From Bradyrhizobium yuanmingense (GTDB lineage: Bacteria > Pseudomonadota > Alphaproteobacteria > Rhizobiales > Xanthobacteraceae), in NCBI RefSeq assembly GCF_029167105.1, contig NZ_JARFML010000022.1, positions 80,406 through 144,405 on the forward strand: a stretch of DNA of 64,000 nucleotides, given 5' to 3'. A program made the position numbers and the translations under genes. The notes below the pieces were generated by a model. That model searched no databases. It was not told where the DNA came from and worked only from the letters and a program-made list of their open reading frames with translations. Below are positions 33,717 to 43,131 of the stretch, piece by piece (within the stretch, counting starts at the first letter, position 1; each line of letters opens with the position of its first letter).

Positions 33717-35251
33717 ATGATCGCCCTTTCCTGGACTGGCGCATCGGTCGCGGGCGACGCAGGTTTGCGCCACAACCGCGGCAGCTGCAACAGAAGCGGA
33801 AGCAGCAGCAGCGCGATGCCGCCCACGATCAGGCACGTCACCAGCTTGTTCGCAAAGAAAATGCCGAGAGATCCCTTGGAGATCAGCATCGACTGCCGGA
33901 ACGCGTCCTCGGCCTTGTCACCGATGACGATCGCGAGCACGAGCGGCGCCAGCGGATAGAACAGCTTCTTGAAGAGGTAGCCGACGACGCCGAAGCCGAG
34001 CATCATGACGACGTCGAGATAGGAGTTCGACACCGAATAGGCGCCGACGACGCAGATGATCACGATCAGCGGCGCGATCACCACGAAGGGAATCCGCATC
34101 AGGGCGGCGAACACCGGGACCGTCAGCAGCACCAGGGCGACGGCGACGATGTTGCCGACATACATCGAGGCAATCAGGCCCCAGACGAAATCCTTTTGGT
34201 CCACGAACAGCATGGGCCCGGGATTGAGGCCCCAGATCATCAGCCCGCCCATCATCACGGCCGCGGTCGCCGAGCCGGGAATGCCGAGCGAGAGCATCGG
34301 CAGCAGCGCGCTGGTGCCGGCGGCATGATCGGCCGTCTCCGGCGACACGATGCCTTCGACCTCGCCCGTGCCGAAATGCCGGCCGCGGCGTGAAAAGCGG
34401 CGCGCGATGCCGTAGCTCATGAAGGAGGCCGCGGTCGGGCCGCCCGGCGTGATGCCCATCCAGCATCCGATCGCGGCGCTGCGCAGCAGGGCAACGCCGT
34501 GCCGCGGCAGGCGGCCGACGGCGCGGAACACCTCGCGCCAATCGATCTTCGAGGAGACTGCGCGCGCGTGAAATTCCTCCTCGACGGCCACCAGCAGCTC
34601 GCCGATGCCGAACAGGCCCATCACCGCGACGACGAAGCTGACGCCCTTGACCAGCTCGTCCACGCCCATGGTGAGGCGTACGCTGCCGGAGACCGTGTCG
34701 ATGCCGATCGCGGCGATGGCAAAGCCGAGCGCCAGCGCCACGACGGTCTTGATCGGCGCCGCACCGCCCATGCCGACGAAGCTGGCAAAGGCGAGAAAAT
34801 AGACCGCAAAATACTCGGCCGGCCCGAAGGCGAGCGCAGCCTGCGCCACCCAGGAGGCGAGGAAGGTGATCAGGATGACGCCGACCAGCGCGCCGAACGC
34901 CGCCGAACCGAAGGCGGTCGCGAGCGCCGTGGTCGGCCGGCCGTCGCGCGCCATCGGATAGCCGTCGAAGGTGGTCGCCACCGATGACGGCTCGCCCGGA
35001 ATGTTGAACAGGATGGAGGTCACCGAGCCCCCGAACAGTGCGCCCCAATACATGCTGGAGAGCAGGATGATGGCCGAGACCGGCTGCATGCCAAAGGTGA
35101 GCGGCAGGAGCAGCGACACGCCGTTCGGCGCGCCCAGCCCCGGCAGCACGCCGACGAGAATCCCGAGCAGCACGCCGACCACCATCAGGACCAGATGCGG
35201 CACCGTGACCGCGATGGTGAAGCCGTGCAGGAGCTCCTGGAGATTGTCCAT
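33713..35251 (-). CDS. Tripartite tricarboxylate transporter, large membrane subunit TctA
   Basis: The 512-residue polytopic protein (about 11 helices) matches TctA: LPGLGAPNGVSLLLPL near the N terminus, the tandem GITPGGPTAASFMSYGIARR, and LSLGIPGSATAAVMMGGLMI. It is the channel-like subunit of a secondary, binding-protein-dependent carboxylate uptake system. It follows tctB by 12 bases and overlaps the pdxA-like gene by four. Confidence 0.92.
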   Translation of the reverse strand: MDNLQELLHGFTIAVTVPHLVLMVVGVLLGILVGVLPGLGAPNGVSLLLPLTFGMQPVSAIILLSSMYWGALFGGSVTSILFNIPGEPSSVATTFDGYPMARDGRPTTALATAFGSAAFGALVGVILITFLASWVAQAALAFGPAEYFAVYFLAFASFVGMGGAAPIKTVVALALGFAIAAIGIDTVSGSVRLTMGVDELVKGVSFVVAVMGLFGIGELLVAVEEEFHARAVSSKIDWREVFRAVGRLPRHGVALLRSAAIGCWMGITPGGPTAASFMSYGIARRFSRRGRHFGTGEVEGIVSPETADHAAGTSALLPMLSLGIPGSATAAVMMGGLMIWGLNPGPMLFVDQKDFVWGLIASMYVGNIVAVALVLLTVPVFAALMRIPFVVIAPLIVIICVVGAYSVSNSYLDVVMMLGFGVVGYLFKKLFYPLAPLVLAIVIGDKAEDAFRQSMLISKGSLGIFFANKLVTCLIVGGIALLLLPLLLQLPRLWRKPASPATDAPVQERAII

Positions 35252-35263
35252 CCCGCTGCTCCC

Positions 35264-35746
35264 TCAGAACCCGAGCGCCGAAGCGAGCGCGCCATGCGGC
35301 AGGCTGACCTGGAACATGCGCTCGAACACGAGGTAGAGCGCGAGCGCCGTGGCTCCTGCCATGGCGAGCGCGCGTGGCACCGATTGATGCCGGGGGATCG
35401 CCAGCACCGCGAAGACATAGAGAGCGGAGGCGACGTACATCCCGGCGAGCGGAATCGCGGCGACGAAGATCGCAGCCGGCACGAACAGGCCGGCGAGCCG
35501 GCGCAGCTCGATCGACGTGATCGCGATGGGAACGTTTGCGAGCGTCGCGGCCGGCAGCACGCCTCGCACCAGATTGTAGAGGCTGCCGAGCACGACGATG
35601 GTCCCGGTCAGGAATGGGAACGTGCCGGCGTCCACGCCTGCGCTCGACCAGCCAATACCGTTGTCGAGGCTGGAGACGATGACGGCAACGCCGAAGCTGC
35701 CGGTGAGCACGGCGGTCGCAAGTTCAAGCGCGCGGCGAGAGATCAT
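35264..35746 (-). CDS. Tripartite tricarboxylate transporter, small membrane subunit TctB
   Basis: This 160-residue protein has four hydrophobic helices with the TctB pattern (AGTFPFLTGTIVVLGSLYNL at about 38-57, and IPLAGMYVASALYVFAVL). TctB is the least conserved subunit and forms the membrane complex with TctA. Position between tctC and tctA confirms it. ATG at 35746. Confidence 0.88.
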   Translation of the reverse strand: MISRRALELATAVLTGSFGVAVIVSSLDNGIGWSSAGVDAGTFPFLTGTIVVLGSLYNLVRGVLPAATLANVPIAITSIELRRLAGLFVPAAIFVAAIPLAGMYVASALYVFAVLAIPRHQSVPRALAMAGATALALYLVFERMFQVSLPHGALASALGF

Positions 35747-35757
35747 GGCGTAATGCC

Positions 35758-36750
35758 TTACTTCACCAGCCAGCCCTGCTCGCCCGCGACCTGCTTGATG
35801 TGCTCGAGGTCCTGCTTGATGAATTTTTCGAGCTCGGCACCGGTGAGGAACGTGTCGACCTGGGAGGTCTTCTCGATGTAGTCCTTCCACTCCGGCGTAG
35901 CCTGCACCTTCTTCATGAGGTCGACATAGAACGCGGCCTGCTCCGGCGTGACCTTGCCCGGCAGCCACACGGTGCGCGGCTGCTCATATTGCTTGATGTC
36001 GAGGCCCTGCTCGACGCAGGTCGGAACGTCGCCCCAGCCTTCCGTCGCGGTCACCTTCGGCCCCTGCGGCAGCCGCTTCGGGCTGAAGACGCAGAGCGGT
36101 CGCTGCGTGCCGCCGCGCCATTGCCCGAGGCTTTCGCTGGGGTTGTTGACATGGGAGTCGAGATGACCGCCGGCGAGCTGCACCGCAGTCTCGGCGCCGC
36201 TCTTGAAGGGGATGTAGGTCAGCTTGACCTTGCCGACCTTCTCGATCATGCGCGTCAGCACCTCGTCGGTGTCCTTCGACTGCGCGCCGCCCATCTTGAA
36301 TTCGCCCGATGCGGCCGCCTTCAGATAATCGCCTGCGGTCTTGTAGGGCGAGTCCTGCTTGACCCACAGCAGGAACTCGTCCTGCGCCATCGCCGCGATC
36401 GGGGTGAGATCGGTGTAGTTGAAAGCGACCTTGGAGACGAGCGGCTGCTGCCAGGCGTTCGACGTGCCGAAGATGACCTTGTAGGGGTCGCCCGCGGAGG
36501 CCTTGCCGTAGACATAACCCTCGGCGCCGCTGCCGCCGCCCTTGTTGACGACGACGATCGGCTGCTCGATCAGCTTGTGCTTGGTGATGATGTTCTGCAC
36601 CGCGCGCGCGAGATTGTCGGTGCCGCCGCCGGGGCCGGCGGTGGCCACGAACTCGATCGGCTTTTGCGGCTGCCAGGCGGCAAGCGCCGGCATGGTGCCG
36701 GCGAGCACGGCTGCGGCTGCGGAGAGCAGAAATGTTGACGTCCGACCCAT
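35758..36750 (-). CDS. Tripartite tricarboxylate transporter, periplasmic binding protein TctC
   Basis: The 330-residue product has a signal peptide (about 1-24, ending PALAAW). The mature Bug/TctC fold follows: PIEFVATAGPGGGTDNLARA at the N-lobe carboxylate site and VNNPSESLGQWRGG in the second lobe. Such proteins bind mono-, di- or tricarboxylates, some aromatic. The ligand cannot be read from sequence. GGAGGAAATC directly precedes the ATG. It is cotranscribed with caiB-like and hydratase genes. Confidence 0.9.
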   Translation of the reverse strand: MGRTSTFLLSAAAAVLAGTMPALAAWQPQKPIEFVATAGPGGGTDNLARAVQNIITKHKLIEQPIVVVNKGGGSGAEGYVYGKASAGDPYKVIFGTSNAWQQPLVSKVAFNYTDLTPIAAMAQDEFLLWVKQDSPYKTAGDYLKAAASGEFKMGGAQSKDTDEVLTRMIEKVGKVKLTYIPFKSGAETAVQLAGGHLDSHVNNPSESLGQWRGGTQRPLCVFSPKRLPQGPKVTATEGWGDVPTCVEQGLDIKQYEQPRTVWLPGKVTPEQAAFYVDLMKKVQATPEWKDYIEKTSQVDTFLTGAELEKFIKQDLEHIKQVAGEQGWLVK

Positions 36751-36802
36751 GATTTCCTCCACCTGATTTTTTGTCTTTTGTTGTTGTCGTATCGACGTCC
36801 GG

Positions 36803-38062
36803 TCAGGCGACGTGTTCCTCGCGTCGTTCCAGGGCCGAGACGATTGCGCCTTCTTTTTCGAGCGCTTCGATTCGTGACTGGTCGAACCCATGCTCGGCCA
36901 GAACCTCTCGCGTGTGCTCACCATACACCGGTGCGCCCGACAGCACCTTACCCGGGGTCTCCGAAAACTTGATGGGAAGCCCGATCGTCTTGACGGGACC
37001 GAGCGTGGAGTGCTCGACCTCGACGACCATCTCGCGCGCCAGCGTCTGCGGGTCGCTGAGGGCCTCCAGCATGTCGTGCACGGGGCCGCACGGCACGCCC
37101 TTCTCGTCCAGCGCCGCCAGCCAATGCGCCCGCGATTGCTTGCGGAAGCACTCGCTCAGGACGGCCTCGAGCTCTTTCAGGTTGGCCATGCGATCGGCAC
37201 CGGTGACGAAGCGCGGATCGTCGGCGAGCTCGCTCGCGCCGAGCGCTTCCAGCATCAACAGCCAATGCTTCTTGTTGGCGCCGCCGACCACCAGCCAGCC
37301 ATCCGAGGCTTCGAAGGCCTGGTACGGTGCGTTGAGCGGATGGGCCGAGCCCATCGCGCGCGGCGCGGTGCCCGCCGCGAGCGCGATGGTCGACTGCCAA
37401 TAGGTCTGCACCAGCGCAGCTTCGTAAAGCGAAGTCTCGACCCACTGCCCTTCACCGGTCTTGAGGCGATGGGTGTAGGCCGCCAGGATGCCCATGCTCG
37501 CGAGCAGGCCGGCGGTGATGTCGGACAGCGGTGGGCCGCACTTGACGGGCGGACCGTCGGGCCGCTCGCCGGTGAAGCTCATGATGCCGCTCATGGCCTG
37601 CGCGACGAGATCGAAACCCCTGCGGTGCTTGTAGGGGCCGGTGCGGCCGAAGCCCGACAGCGAGCAATAGATCAGCGCCGGGAATTCCGCGTGCAGCGCC
37701 TCATAGCCGAAGCCGAGGCGCTCCATCGCGCCCGGCGCAAAGTTCTCGACCAGCACGTCGGCATCGGCGATCAGCCGGCGCAGCACCTCTTTGCCGCCGT
37801 CGGTCTTGAGATCCAGCACGATGCCGCGCTTGTTGCGGTTCATCATCAGGAAGGAGGCCGCCTCGTCCCCGATCTTCGGCGGCACCGAATGACGGGTGTC
37901 GTCGCCGTTCGGCCATTTCTCGATCTTGATGACGTCGGCGCCCATGTCGGCGAGCATCAGGGTGCAGGTCGGTCCCGCCATGACGTGGGTGAGGTCAATG
38001 ACCTTGAGGCCGGCCAGCGGTCCCGAACGGCGAGAGGTGGATTGCGATCGATCGCTTTGCAT
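36803..38062 (-). CDS. CaiB/BaiF family CoA-transferase
   Basis: The 419-residue class III CoA-transferase shows LAGLKVIDLTHVMAGPTCTL (residues 16-35), ADMGADVIKIEKW and NRNKRGIVLDLKT, hallmarks of the family. The position of the formyl-CoA transferase nucleophile (an Asp in SMQDA) appears to be Glu214 here (SLYEAAL), as in some subgroups. It probably activates an imported acid by CoA transfer. It sits between the enoyl-CoA hydratase gene (9 bases) and tctC (52 bases). Confidence 0.9.
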   Translation of the reverse strand: MQSDRSQSTSRRSGPLAGLKVIDLTHVMAGPTCTLMLADMGADVIKIEKWPNGDDTRHSVPPKIGDEAASFLMMNRNKRGIVLDLKTDGGKEVLRRLIADADVLVENFAPGAMERLGFGYEALHAEFPALIYCSLSGFGRTGPYKHRRGFDLVAQAMSGIMSFTGERPDGPPVKCGPPLSDITAGLLASMGILAAYTHRLKTGEGQWVETSLYEAALVQTYWQSTIALAAGTAPRAMGSAHPLNAPYQAFEASDGWLVVGGANKKHWLLMLEALGASELADDPRFVTGADRMANLKELEAVLSECFRKQSRAHWLAALDEKGVPCGPVHDMLEALSDPQTLAREMVVEVEHSTLGPVKTIGLPIKFSETPGKVLSGAPVYGEHTREVLAEHGFDQSRIEALEKEGAIVSALERREEHVA

Positions 38063-38071
38063 CGGCTCGTC

Positions 38072-38866
38072 CTATTGGCCGCGCCATTGCGGCGCGCGCT
38101 TGTTGAGGAAAGCATCGAGCCCTTCGCGAAAATCCTGGCTCGTGTAGCACATCAGGATGAGGTCTTCGCCTTCGTCCTGCGTCAGCCGCCGTTGCAGACC
38201 ACTGACAGCCTGCTTGGTCGCATTCAGCGTCAGCGGCGCATGGCTCGCGACGAGGCGGGCGACCTCGTCGGCCCGCTTGTCCAGCGCGGCGATGTCCTCG
38301 ACGACCTCGCCGAGCAGGCCAACGCTTGCGGCCTCCGCTGCGTCGACGAGGCGCGCGGTGAAGATGAGATCCTTGACGCGCGCAGCGCCGATCAACGCGG
38401 TGAGACGGCCGACATTGGACATCGACAGGCAGTTGCCGAGCGTCCTGGCGATGGGGAATCCGATCTTCGCAGCTTTCGTGCCGATGCGGAGGTCGCAGGC
38501 CGCGGCAATGCCCGCACCGCCGCCGGTGCAGAACCCGTTGATGGCCGCGATCGTTGGCACCCGGCACTGCTCGAGCGTGGTCAGCACGCGATCGATGCGG
38601 CTCTCGTAATCGATGGCGTCCTGCGGTGTCTTGAATTCGCGGAACTGGTTGATGTCGGTCCCCGAGGCGAAGGCCTTGTCACCGGCTCCGCGCAGCACCA
38701 GCACCTTGATATCACGGTCGCGGTTGGCCTCCTCGCAGATCGCGGCAAGCCGCTCGTACATGGCGAAAGTGAAGGCATTGCGGGCCTGCGGGCGATTGAA
38801 GGTGATCCGCCCGATGCCGCCGTCGGACTCGAACACGAGGTCTTCTGCCTCCACTTGCAGGTCCAT
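38072..38866 (-). CDS. Enoyl-CoA hydratase/isomerase family protein
   Basis: The 264-residue crotonase-fold protein has NRPQARNAFT near residue 20, AFASGTDINQF (first oxyanion strand) and INGFCTGGGAGIAAACDLRI (second oxyanion loop). The usual catalytic Glu positions are not obvious (IARTLGNCLS at that place), so hydratase activity itself is uncertain and another crotonase reaction is possible. The ATG at 38866 has GAGGA upstream. It is the first gene of the six-gene operon divergent from gntR. Confidence 0.88.
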   Translation of the reverse strand: MDLQVEAEDLVFESDGGIGRITFNRPQARNAFTFAMYERLAAICEEANRDRDIKVLVLRGAGDKAFASGTDINQFREFKTPQDAIDYESRIDRVLTTLEQCRVPTIAAINGFCTGGGAGIAAACDLRIGTKAAKIGFPIARTLGNCLSMSNVGRLTALIGAARVKDLIFTARLVDAAEAASVGLLGEVVEDIAALDKRADEVARLVASHAPLTLNATKQAVSGLQRRLTQDEGEDLILMCYTSQDFREGLDAFLNKRAPQWRGQ

Positions 38867-38885
38867 TTCCTCATACCTTTCTGCT

Positions 38886-38968
38886 TTTTGCATTTTTGAA
38901 TGCAAAACTTGGAATTTTCAAGCTGGAACTTGACAACTCCCCCATATAAGTTCGATTTTGCATTCAAA
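38886..38968. promoter_or_regulatory. Two putative GntR operator copies
   Basis: The spacer between the hydratase gene and gntR holds TTTTGCATT-TTTG-AATGCAAAA (38886-38907), a perfect 9-bp palindrome. It also holds TTTGCATTCAAA (38957-38968), the exact reverse complement of 38895-38906. The two sites are about 60 bp apart, which would allow a dimer at each promoter or a loop. Confidence 0.75.
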
Positions 38969-38982
38969 TTGAGCTCAGAGCC

Positions 38983-39648
38983 ATGCTTCACGACGAGGTC
39001 GTCAACCGCATCCGCGCCATCCTGCTTGACGGCGAAATCCCGCCGGGCGCGCGGATTCCCGAGCGCGAGCTGTGCGAGCGGCTCGAAATTTCGCGCACGC
39101 CCTTGCGCGAGGCGCTCAAGGTGCTGGCCGCGGAAGGGCTCGTGCAATTGCTGCCGCATCGCGGCTCGCGCGCGGCAAAGCTGACCGACAAGGACATGCG
39201 CGACCTGTTCGAGGTCTGCCAGGGATTGGAGGCCCTCGCCGGCGAGCTCGCCTGCGAGCGCATCAGCGACGCCGAGATCGACGCAATCGCCGCCGCGCAT
39301 GCGGACATGGTGCAGCATTATCGCGAGCGCGACCTGATCCAGTACTACCGCGGCAACCGTGCCATTCACGAAGCCATCGTGACCGCAGCAGGAAATCCCG
39401 TGCTCGCCGGGCTCTACGCCTCGGTGACCGCGCGCATCCGGCGCGCGCGCTATGTCACGCCGATGACGGCGCAGCGCTGGGCCCTCGCCGTGAAGGAGCA
39501 CGAGGCAATCCTCAACGCGCTCCAGCGCCGCGACGGCGTCGGCCTCTCGCATATTCTGCGAGCACATCTCCGTCACAAGCGCGAAGAGGTGCTGCAGGCG
39601 GGCTTCGCCGAGACGGAAGGCAGTGAGCCCACGTTGCGTATTGCGTGA
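38983..39648 (+). CDS. GntR family transcriptional regulator (FCD domain)
   Basis: The 221-residue protein has an N-terminal winged HTH (VVNRIRAILLDGEIPPGARI, PERELCERLEISRTPLREAL) followed by an all-helical FCD effector domain (about 80-210) with ALAGELACERISD and IHEAIVTAAGNP. Histidines of the FCD metal site are present (NRAIHEAI, KEHEAIL). It most likely represses the divergent operon and is released by its substrate or a CoA derivative. ATG at 38983, right after the operator pair. Confidence 0.92.
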   Translation: MLHDEVVNRIRAILLDGEIPPGARIPERELCERLEISRTPLREALKVLAAEGLVQLLPHRGSRAAKLTDKDMRDLFEVCQGLEALAGELACERISDAEIDAIAAAHADMVQHYRERDLIQYYRGNRAIHEAIVTAAGNPVLAGLYASVTARIRRARYVTPMTAQRWALAVKEHEAILNALQRRDGVGLSHILRAHLRHKREEVLQAGFAETEGSEPTLRIA

Positions 39649-39837
39649 GTGGCGAGACACCGGCGGGTGGTCGCGCTGCCCGGAAAACAAGCAACCTTCT
39701 GTTGCCCCGCAATCACACCGCCCCGAAATCGTCAGTGAGGTCGGCGACGAGAAGTGGCGCCGGTGGTCCGCCGGCGGCGAAACAGCTACGTATGTCTCGC
39801 TCGAAACATTTGGCCACGCATTGCATCGGGGCGCCCT

Positions 39838-42800
39838 GTGGAATTGGCAATTGAGGTTGGCGGCTCGCGTACGAGGCGGAGAACGAGTTTAATCAAGGCG
39901 CTGTTGACGAGTACCGCATTGACGGCGGCGCTACCCGCCGTGGCGGCAATTCTGCTCACGGCGATCTCCGGCCAGGCGGCCGCCCAGACCTGGAATGGCG
40001 GCCCCGGATTTTGGGCCGTAAGCGGAAATTGGACGCCGGCCACCGTTCCCAACGCAGTCGACGCTGTTGCGACATTCAATGCGACGGTCCCGAATCAAGG
40101 TCCACAAGTCAATCTGCAGGCCGGGACGTTCACGATTGGCACGTTGAATCTGAACTCTTCGGCCACGAACAGCAATTTCGGTTTCGTCAACGGCACCCTG
40201 ATCATGCAGACCAGCGCGGGCTCGGCCGCGATCAATGTGCAATCAAGCAATCCGTTCCTGACCGGCGATATTACGGCCGGCGGCGTTCTTCAGCTCAATT
40301 CTAACACCGTCATCACGACGGCCTCCGCGAGTGCGGAGTTTATGGTCGACAGCACCGGCCAGATCACAGGTCCCGGCAGCTTGACGGTCGCCGGTCCCGG
40401 CAGAGTCACGCTGAACAGCACCAACACCTATGCGGGCGGCACCGCGGTCACTGGCGGGACACTGACGGGCGGTCACGCAACTGCGGGCGCGATCGACGCG
40501 TTCGGCGGCGGCGCCATGACCATGAGCGGCGGCACATTACGCACGACCATCACCGGGACACTGGCGAACGATATTACCTTCACGACCGCCACGACCTCGA
40601 CCCTGGCGGCGGGCGCCGGCACAACTCTGTTGGCCGCGGGCGGCATGAGCATGAACGACGCTCATCTGCAGTTCGGATCCGCAACGGATACGGGAACCGT
40701 TCAAGTGCAGTTCGCGGTCGGCACATCCGTCAGCACCGGTACGACGCTCGCGGTCAACGGCGGCACGTTGCAGGCAACCGACAGCATCCTATCGTTTCTT
40801 ACAGGCAACGCCGGCTCAACGACGGTGGCCGCAGGCGCGGTCCTCGATTACAACGACCATACCAGCGCCCTGCGCAACCTGCTCGGCGCAGGAACGGTAA
40901 ACACCGGATCCAGTGCCGCGACCACCATATCAATCATGAACGGCGATTTCGGTGGTGTCATACAGGGCGCCGGGCGCCTGAGCCTGAGCTTCGGCCCATC
41001 CGGCACCGTGACGTTGACCGGCGCCAACACCTACACCGGTGGGACCAGCATCAATTCCGGCCATACGTTGCAGCTCGGCAATGGCGGCACGACCGGTTCG
41101 ATTGTCGGCAACGTCGTCAACAACGGCACTTTCGCCGTCAATCGCTCGAACGTTCTCACCTTCACAGGCGTGATCAGCGGCACCGGCGCCTTCCAGCAGA
41201 ATGGCAACAGCGCAACGAGCGTGACATTGCTGACGGCTGCGAACACCTACACCGGGTCAACAACCGTCAATAGCGGCGTCCTCGCCGTGATTGGCTCGAT
41301 TGCATCCTCGGTCCTCACCACGGTGAACGCAAGCGGCCAACTGGTCGGCAGCGGCACCGTTGGCCCCACCCAGATCAACGCGGGTGGGCTTTTGTCGCCG
41401 GGCATTGTAGCCGCGCCAGGCACGTCCATGACCGTGGCAAGCCTCGCGATGCAGTCCGGGGCGCTGTATCTTGTCTACGTGGACCCCACGACGTCGACTT
41501 TTGCCAATGTGACCGGCAATGCGACCCTCGGCGGTGCCACGGTAGCTGCGAGCTTCGCGGCCGGAAGCTATGTCGCCAAGCAGTACACCATTCTCAACGC
41601 AGGCAGCGTCAGCGGCACATTCGATCCGACGGTCCTGAATGTCGGCCTGCCTTCGGGCTTCAATACCACGCTGAGCTACGACGCAACCCACGCCTATCTG
41701 AACCTTGCGCTGAACTTCGTGCCTCCATCGGGCAACCTCAACGTCAATCAGCAGAACGTCGGCAACGCGATCATCAACTATTTCAACACCAATGGCACGA
41801 TCCCGCTGGTGTTCGGTAGCCTGACGCCCGCCGGCCTGACCCAGCTCTCCGGCGAGGTCGGCAGCGCGCCGCAGCAGACGACCTTCAACGCGATGAACCA
41901 GTTCATGGGCGTGATGACGGATCCGTTCATCGCGGGTCGCGGCGATACCGTCAGTGCGGGCGGCGTCCCAAATGCCTATGCGGACGAGACCGCCTTGGCG
42001 TACGCGCGCATGCGCAAGCCGGACGACGCATTGGCTGCGATCTACACCAAGGCACCGGTCGCACCGGCGTTCGAGCAGCGCTGGAGCGTCTGGGCGGCGG
42101 GCTTTGGCGGCGCGCAGCAGACTGACGGCAGCACAGTCGTCGGGTCCAACACCACCACAAGCAACCTCTATGGTACCGCCGTCGGTGCGGATTATCGCAT
42201 CTCGCGGGATACGCTGGTTGGCTTCGCGCTCGCCGGCGGCGGCACCAACTTCACCGTAGCGAACGCGCTCGGCGGCGGCCGGTCCGACCTGTTCCAGGCC
42301 GGCGCCTTCTTCCGGCACATCGTCGGCCCTGCCTACATCACCGGTGCGCTGGCCTATGGATGGCAGGACATCACCACAGATCGCACCGTGACGGTTGCCG
42401 GCGTCGATCGCCTGCGCGCCGAGTTCAACGCCAACGCCTATTCCGGCCGACTCGAGGGCGGCTATCGCTTCGTCACGCAGGGCGTCGGCCTTACGCCTTA
42501 CGCCGCAGCGCAGTTCACGACGTTCGACCTGCCGGCTTACGCCGAACAGGCCATCGTTGGCGGCAACCTGTTCGCGCTGGCCTATGGCGCTAAGAGCGTC
42601 ACTAACACCCGCACCGAGCTCGGCCTGCGCACGGACAAATCGTTCGCCCAGGCTGACGGGATCGTCACCTTGCGCGGGCGGCTCGCCTGGGCGCACGACT
42701 TCAATCCCGACCGCGTCATCGGAGCCACGTTCCAAGCTCTTCCCGGCGCGAGCTTTGTCGTGAACGGTGCAGCGATGGCCTCGGACTCCGCGCTGGTGAC

Positions 42801-42918
42801 GGGATCAGTCGAGAAGAAGTGGCTCACCGGCTGGTCGGCTGCCGGGACGTTCGAGGGTGAGTTCTCGAACGTCACGCGTTCCTACGCAGGCAAGGGCGTG
42901 GTCCGATACAGCTGGTGA
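39838..42918 (+). CDS. Autotransporter (type Va) outer-membrane protein
   Basis: The 1026-residue product starts with a long signal region (RRRTSLIKALLTSTALTAAL, PAVAAILLTAISGQAAAQTW). A Gly/Thr/Ser/Asn-rich passenger of beta-helix type follows, with repeated passenger-associated motifs (NTYTGGTSINSGHTLQLGNG, NTYTGSTTVNSGVLAVIG). The C-terminal autotransporter barrel (about the last 280 residues) ends in VVRYSW, the aromatic outer-membrane signature. The start is uncertain: GTG at 39838 has GGGG nearby and an ATG lies at 39754. No enzymatic motif was seen in the passenger; adhesion is likely. Confidence 0.88.
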   Translation: MELAIEVGGSRTRRRTSLIKALLTSTALTAALPAVAAILLTAISGQAAAQTWNGGPGFWAVSGNWTPATVPNAVDAVATFNATVPNQGPQVNLQAGTFTIGTLNLNSSATNSNFGFVNGTLIMQTSAGSAAINVQSSNPFLTGDITAGGVLQLNSNTVITTASASAEFMVDSTGQITGPGSLTVAGPGRVTLNSTNTYAGGTAVTGGTLTGGHATAGAIDAFGGGAMTMSGGTLRTTITGTLANDITFTTATTSTLAAGAGTTLLAAGGMSMNDAHLQFGSATDTGTVQVQFAVGTSVSTGTTLAVNGGTLQATDSILSFLTGNAGSTTVAAGAVLDYNDHTSALRNLLGAGTVNTGSSAATTISIMNGDFGGVIQGAGRLSLSFGPSGTVTLTGANTYTGGTSINSGHTLQLGNGGTTGSIVGNVVNNGTFAVNRSNVLTFTGVISGTGAFQQNGNSATSVTLLTAANTYTGSTTVNSGVLAVIGSIASSVLTTVNASGQLVGSGTVGPTQINAGGLLSPGIVAAPGTSMTVASLAMQSGALYLVYVDPTTSTFANVTGNATLGGATVAASFAAGSYVAKQYTILNAGSVSGTFDPTVLNVGLPSGFNTTLSYDATHAYLNLALNFVPPSGNLNVNQQNVGNAIINYFNTNGTIPLVFGSLTPAGLTQLSGEVGSAPQQTTFNAMNQFMGVMTDPFIAGRGDTVSAGGVPNAYADETALAYARMRKPDDALAAIYTKAPVAPAFEQRWSVWAAGFGGAQQTDGSTVVGSNTTTSNLYGTAVGADYRISRDTLVGFALAGGGTNFTVANALGGGRSDLFQAGAFFRHIVGPAYITGALAYGWQDITTDRTVTVAGVDRLRAEFNANAYSGRLEGGYRFVTQGVGLTPYAAAQFTTFDLPAYAEQAIVGGNLFALAYGAKSVTNTRTELGLRTDKSFAQADGIVTLRGRLAWAHDFNPDRVIGATFQALPGASFVVNGAAMASDSALVTGSVEKKWLTGWSAAGTFEGEFSNVTRSYAGKGVVRYSW

Positions 42919-43131
42919 TGCCGCGGGCATACGATCACCAGACACACCAGACACAAAGGTGACACAATTGTTGGCGGGCGGCCGGAATGGCTTTCGCTTC
43001 GGCAGGCGGCGCTCATCGTCAAAACCAATTCCACTTGCTAGCTCATCTGAACCGGAGCAGCATCCGCCTATCGGCGCGAGCCGAACACAACGCGCACAAC
43101 GCGTTGTGAAAAACGAAAGCGGAGAAAAAGG

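Noticed and set aside
36890..38899. 669-codon plus-strand frame opposite the CoA-transferase and hydratase genes
   Set aside because: Shadow composition, while the minus strand holds two clear family matches with ribosome sites.
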